Positions 63,858 to 64,000 of a stretch of DNA of 64,000 nt are shown here, piece by piece (within the stretch, counting starts at the first letter, position 1; every line of letters starts with the position of its first letter). The translations under genes and the position numbers were made by a program. Below the pieces are notes generated by a model that did not search any database, was not told the origin of the DNA, and saw only the letters and a program-made list of their open reading frames with translations. This stretch comes from Legionella cardiaca (GTDB lineage Bacteria; Pseudomonadota; Gammaproteobacteria; Legionellales; Legionellaceae). The stretch is from contig NZ_CP119078.1 in the NCBI RefSeq assembly GCF_029026145.1, forward strand, positions 1,082,501-1,146,500. The letters are read 5' to 3'.

Positions 63858-63932
63858 TGCTTATATAAAAACCATTAATTAGTGATACCTTAAGAATAGT
63901 CCATAAATCTGTTATTTCGCAAGATGCCTTCC

Positions 63933-64000
63933 CTAGAAGCCGGGTGAAGTGAAAGAGCGTGGTCTTACAGAAGGGCGGTCTTCTGTTTCCTGCGCGACAG
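63933..64000 (-). CDS. 3'-end fragment of a gene, perhaps miaB
   Basis: On the minus strand an open frame enters the window and ends at a TAG (63935-63933), coding for the last 22 residues VAQETEDRPSVRPRSFTSPG plus Phe. It ends 75 bases before ybeZ. In gammaproteobacteria miaB stands in this place and direction, so the tail may belong to a tRNA methylthiotransferase. The fragment is too short to be recognised on sequence. Confidence 0.35.
   Translation of the reverse strand, partial: VAQETEDRPSVRPRSFTSPGF

Noticed and set aside
1..64000. CRISPR array, prophage or insertion sequence
   Set aside because: No regular direct-repeat array, no integrase or transposase reading frame and no target-site duplications were visible.

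Overview
The window looks like a chromosomal segment of a Legionella species, or a close relative in the Legionellales. The evidence is AT-rich coding typical of the genus, a VpdC-type patatin phospholipase (a known Dot/Icm effector family) directly after pyrF, a CpxRA pair further on, and a wild-type Legionella-like GyrA with Thr83 and Asp87. The species cannot be fixed from the sequence alone. No rRNA, tRNA, CRISPR array, integrase or insertion sequence was seen.

Layout. 1-2744: a Kef-type antiporter, an AmpE-like membrane protein and a cysteine-rich lipoprotein. 2770-8659: the pyruvate dehydrogenase complex aceE-aceF-lpd, ending in a good terminator. 8799-16416: RimI, an RND efflux adaptor and pump, a PolB-type exonuclease on the minus strand, a lytic transglycosylase-like lipoprotein, adenylate kinase and a thioredoxin. 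16720-19809: divergent glpD and glpK. 19825-23233: an amidohydrolase, citrate synthase and a nucleoside phosphorylase. 23324-30763: the tightly packed gyrA-serC-aroA-cmk-rpsA run. 30969-34674: lapA, lapB, a WbpE-like aminotransferase and pyrF. 35069-50441: the accessory part, with the VpdC-like patatin, an overlapping short-chain dehydrogenase and one enormous gene of 3920 codons. 50551-53393: uracil-DNA glycosylase, a pseudopilin, ubiC and ubiA. 53404-57914, minus strand: proB-proA and the nucleoside salvage operon cdd-PNP-deoC. 58068-64000, minus strand: two genes without a recognised function, cpxR-cpxA, and the phoH-ybeY-corC operon with the probable end of miaB at the window edge.

The most unusual object is the 3920-residue protein at 38679-50441. 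It carries a complete SecA-like ATPase motor in its middle (Walker A near residue 2173, Walker B near 2281, TGTA near 2496, GRGTD near 2620, RGRQGR near 2650). A J-domain-like HPD motif follows at 2900-2902, and very long helical arms lie on both sides. It has no signal peptide, and its C-terminus is glutamate-rich in the manner of Dot/Icm substrates. A single PmrA-like half-site lies in front of a good -10 box upstream. Together these suggest a translocated or cytosolic giant ATPase that may work with an Hsp70, but its function is unknown.

Intergenic spaces of 300-400 bases hold short dispersed repeats of two families, mostly as inverted pairs. The gap before the patatin gene holds a run of 12 C residues and foldable sequences. 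The nucleoside salvage operon has a consensus-like promoter whose spacer is filled by a perfect dyad, a likely repressor site.
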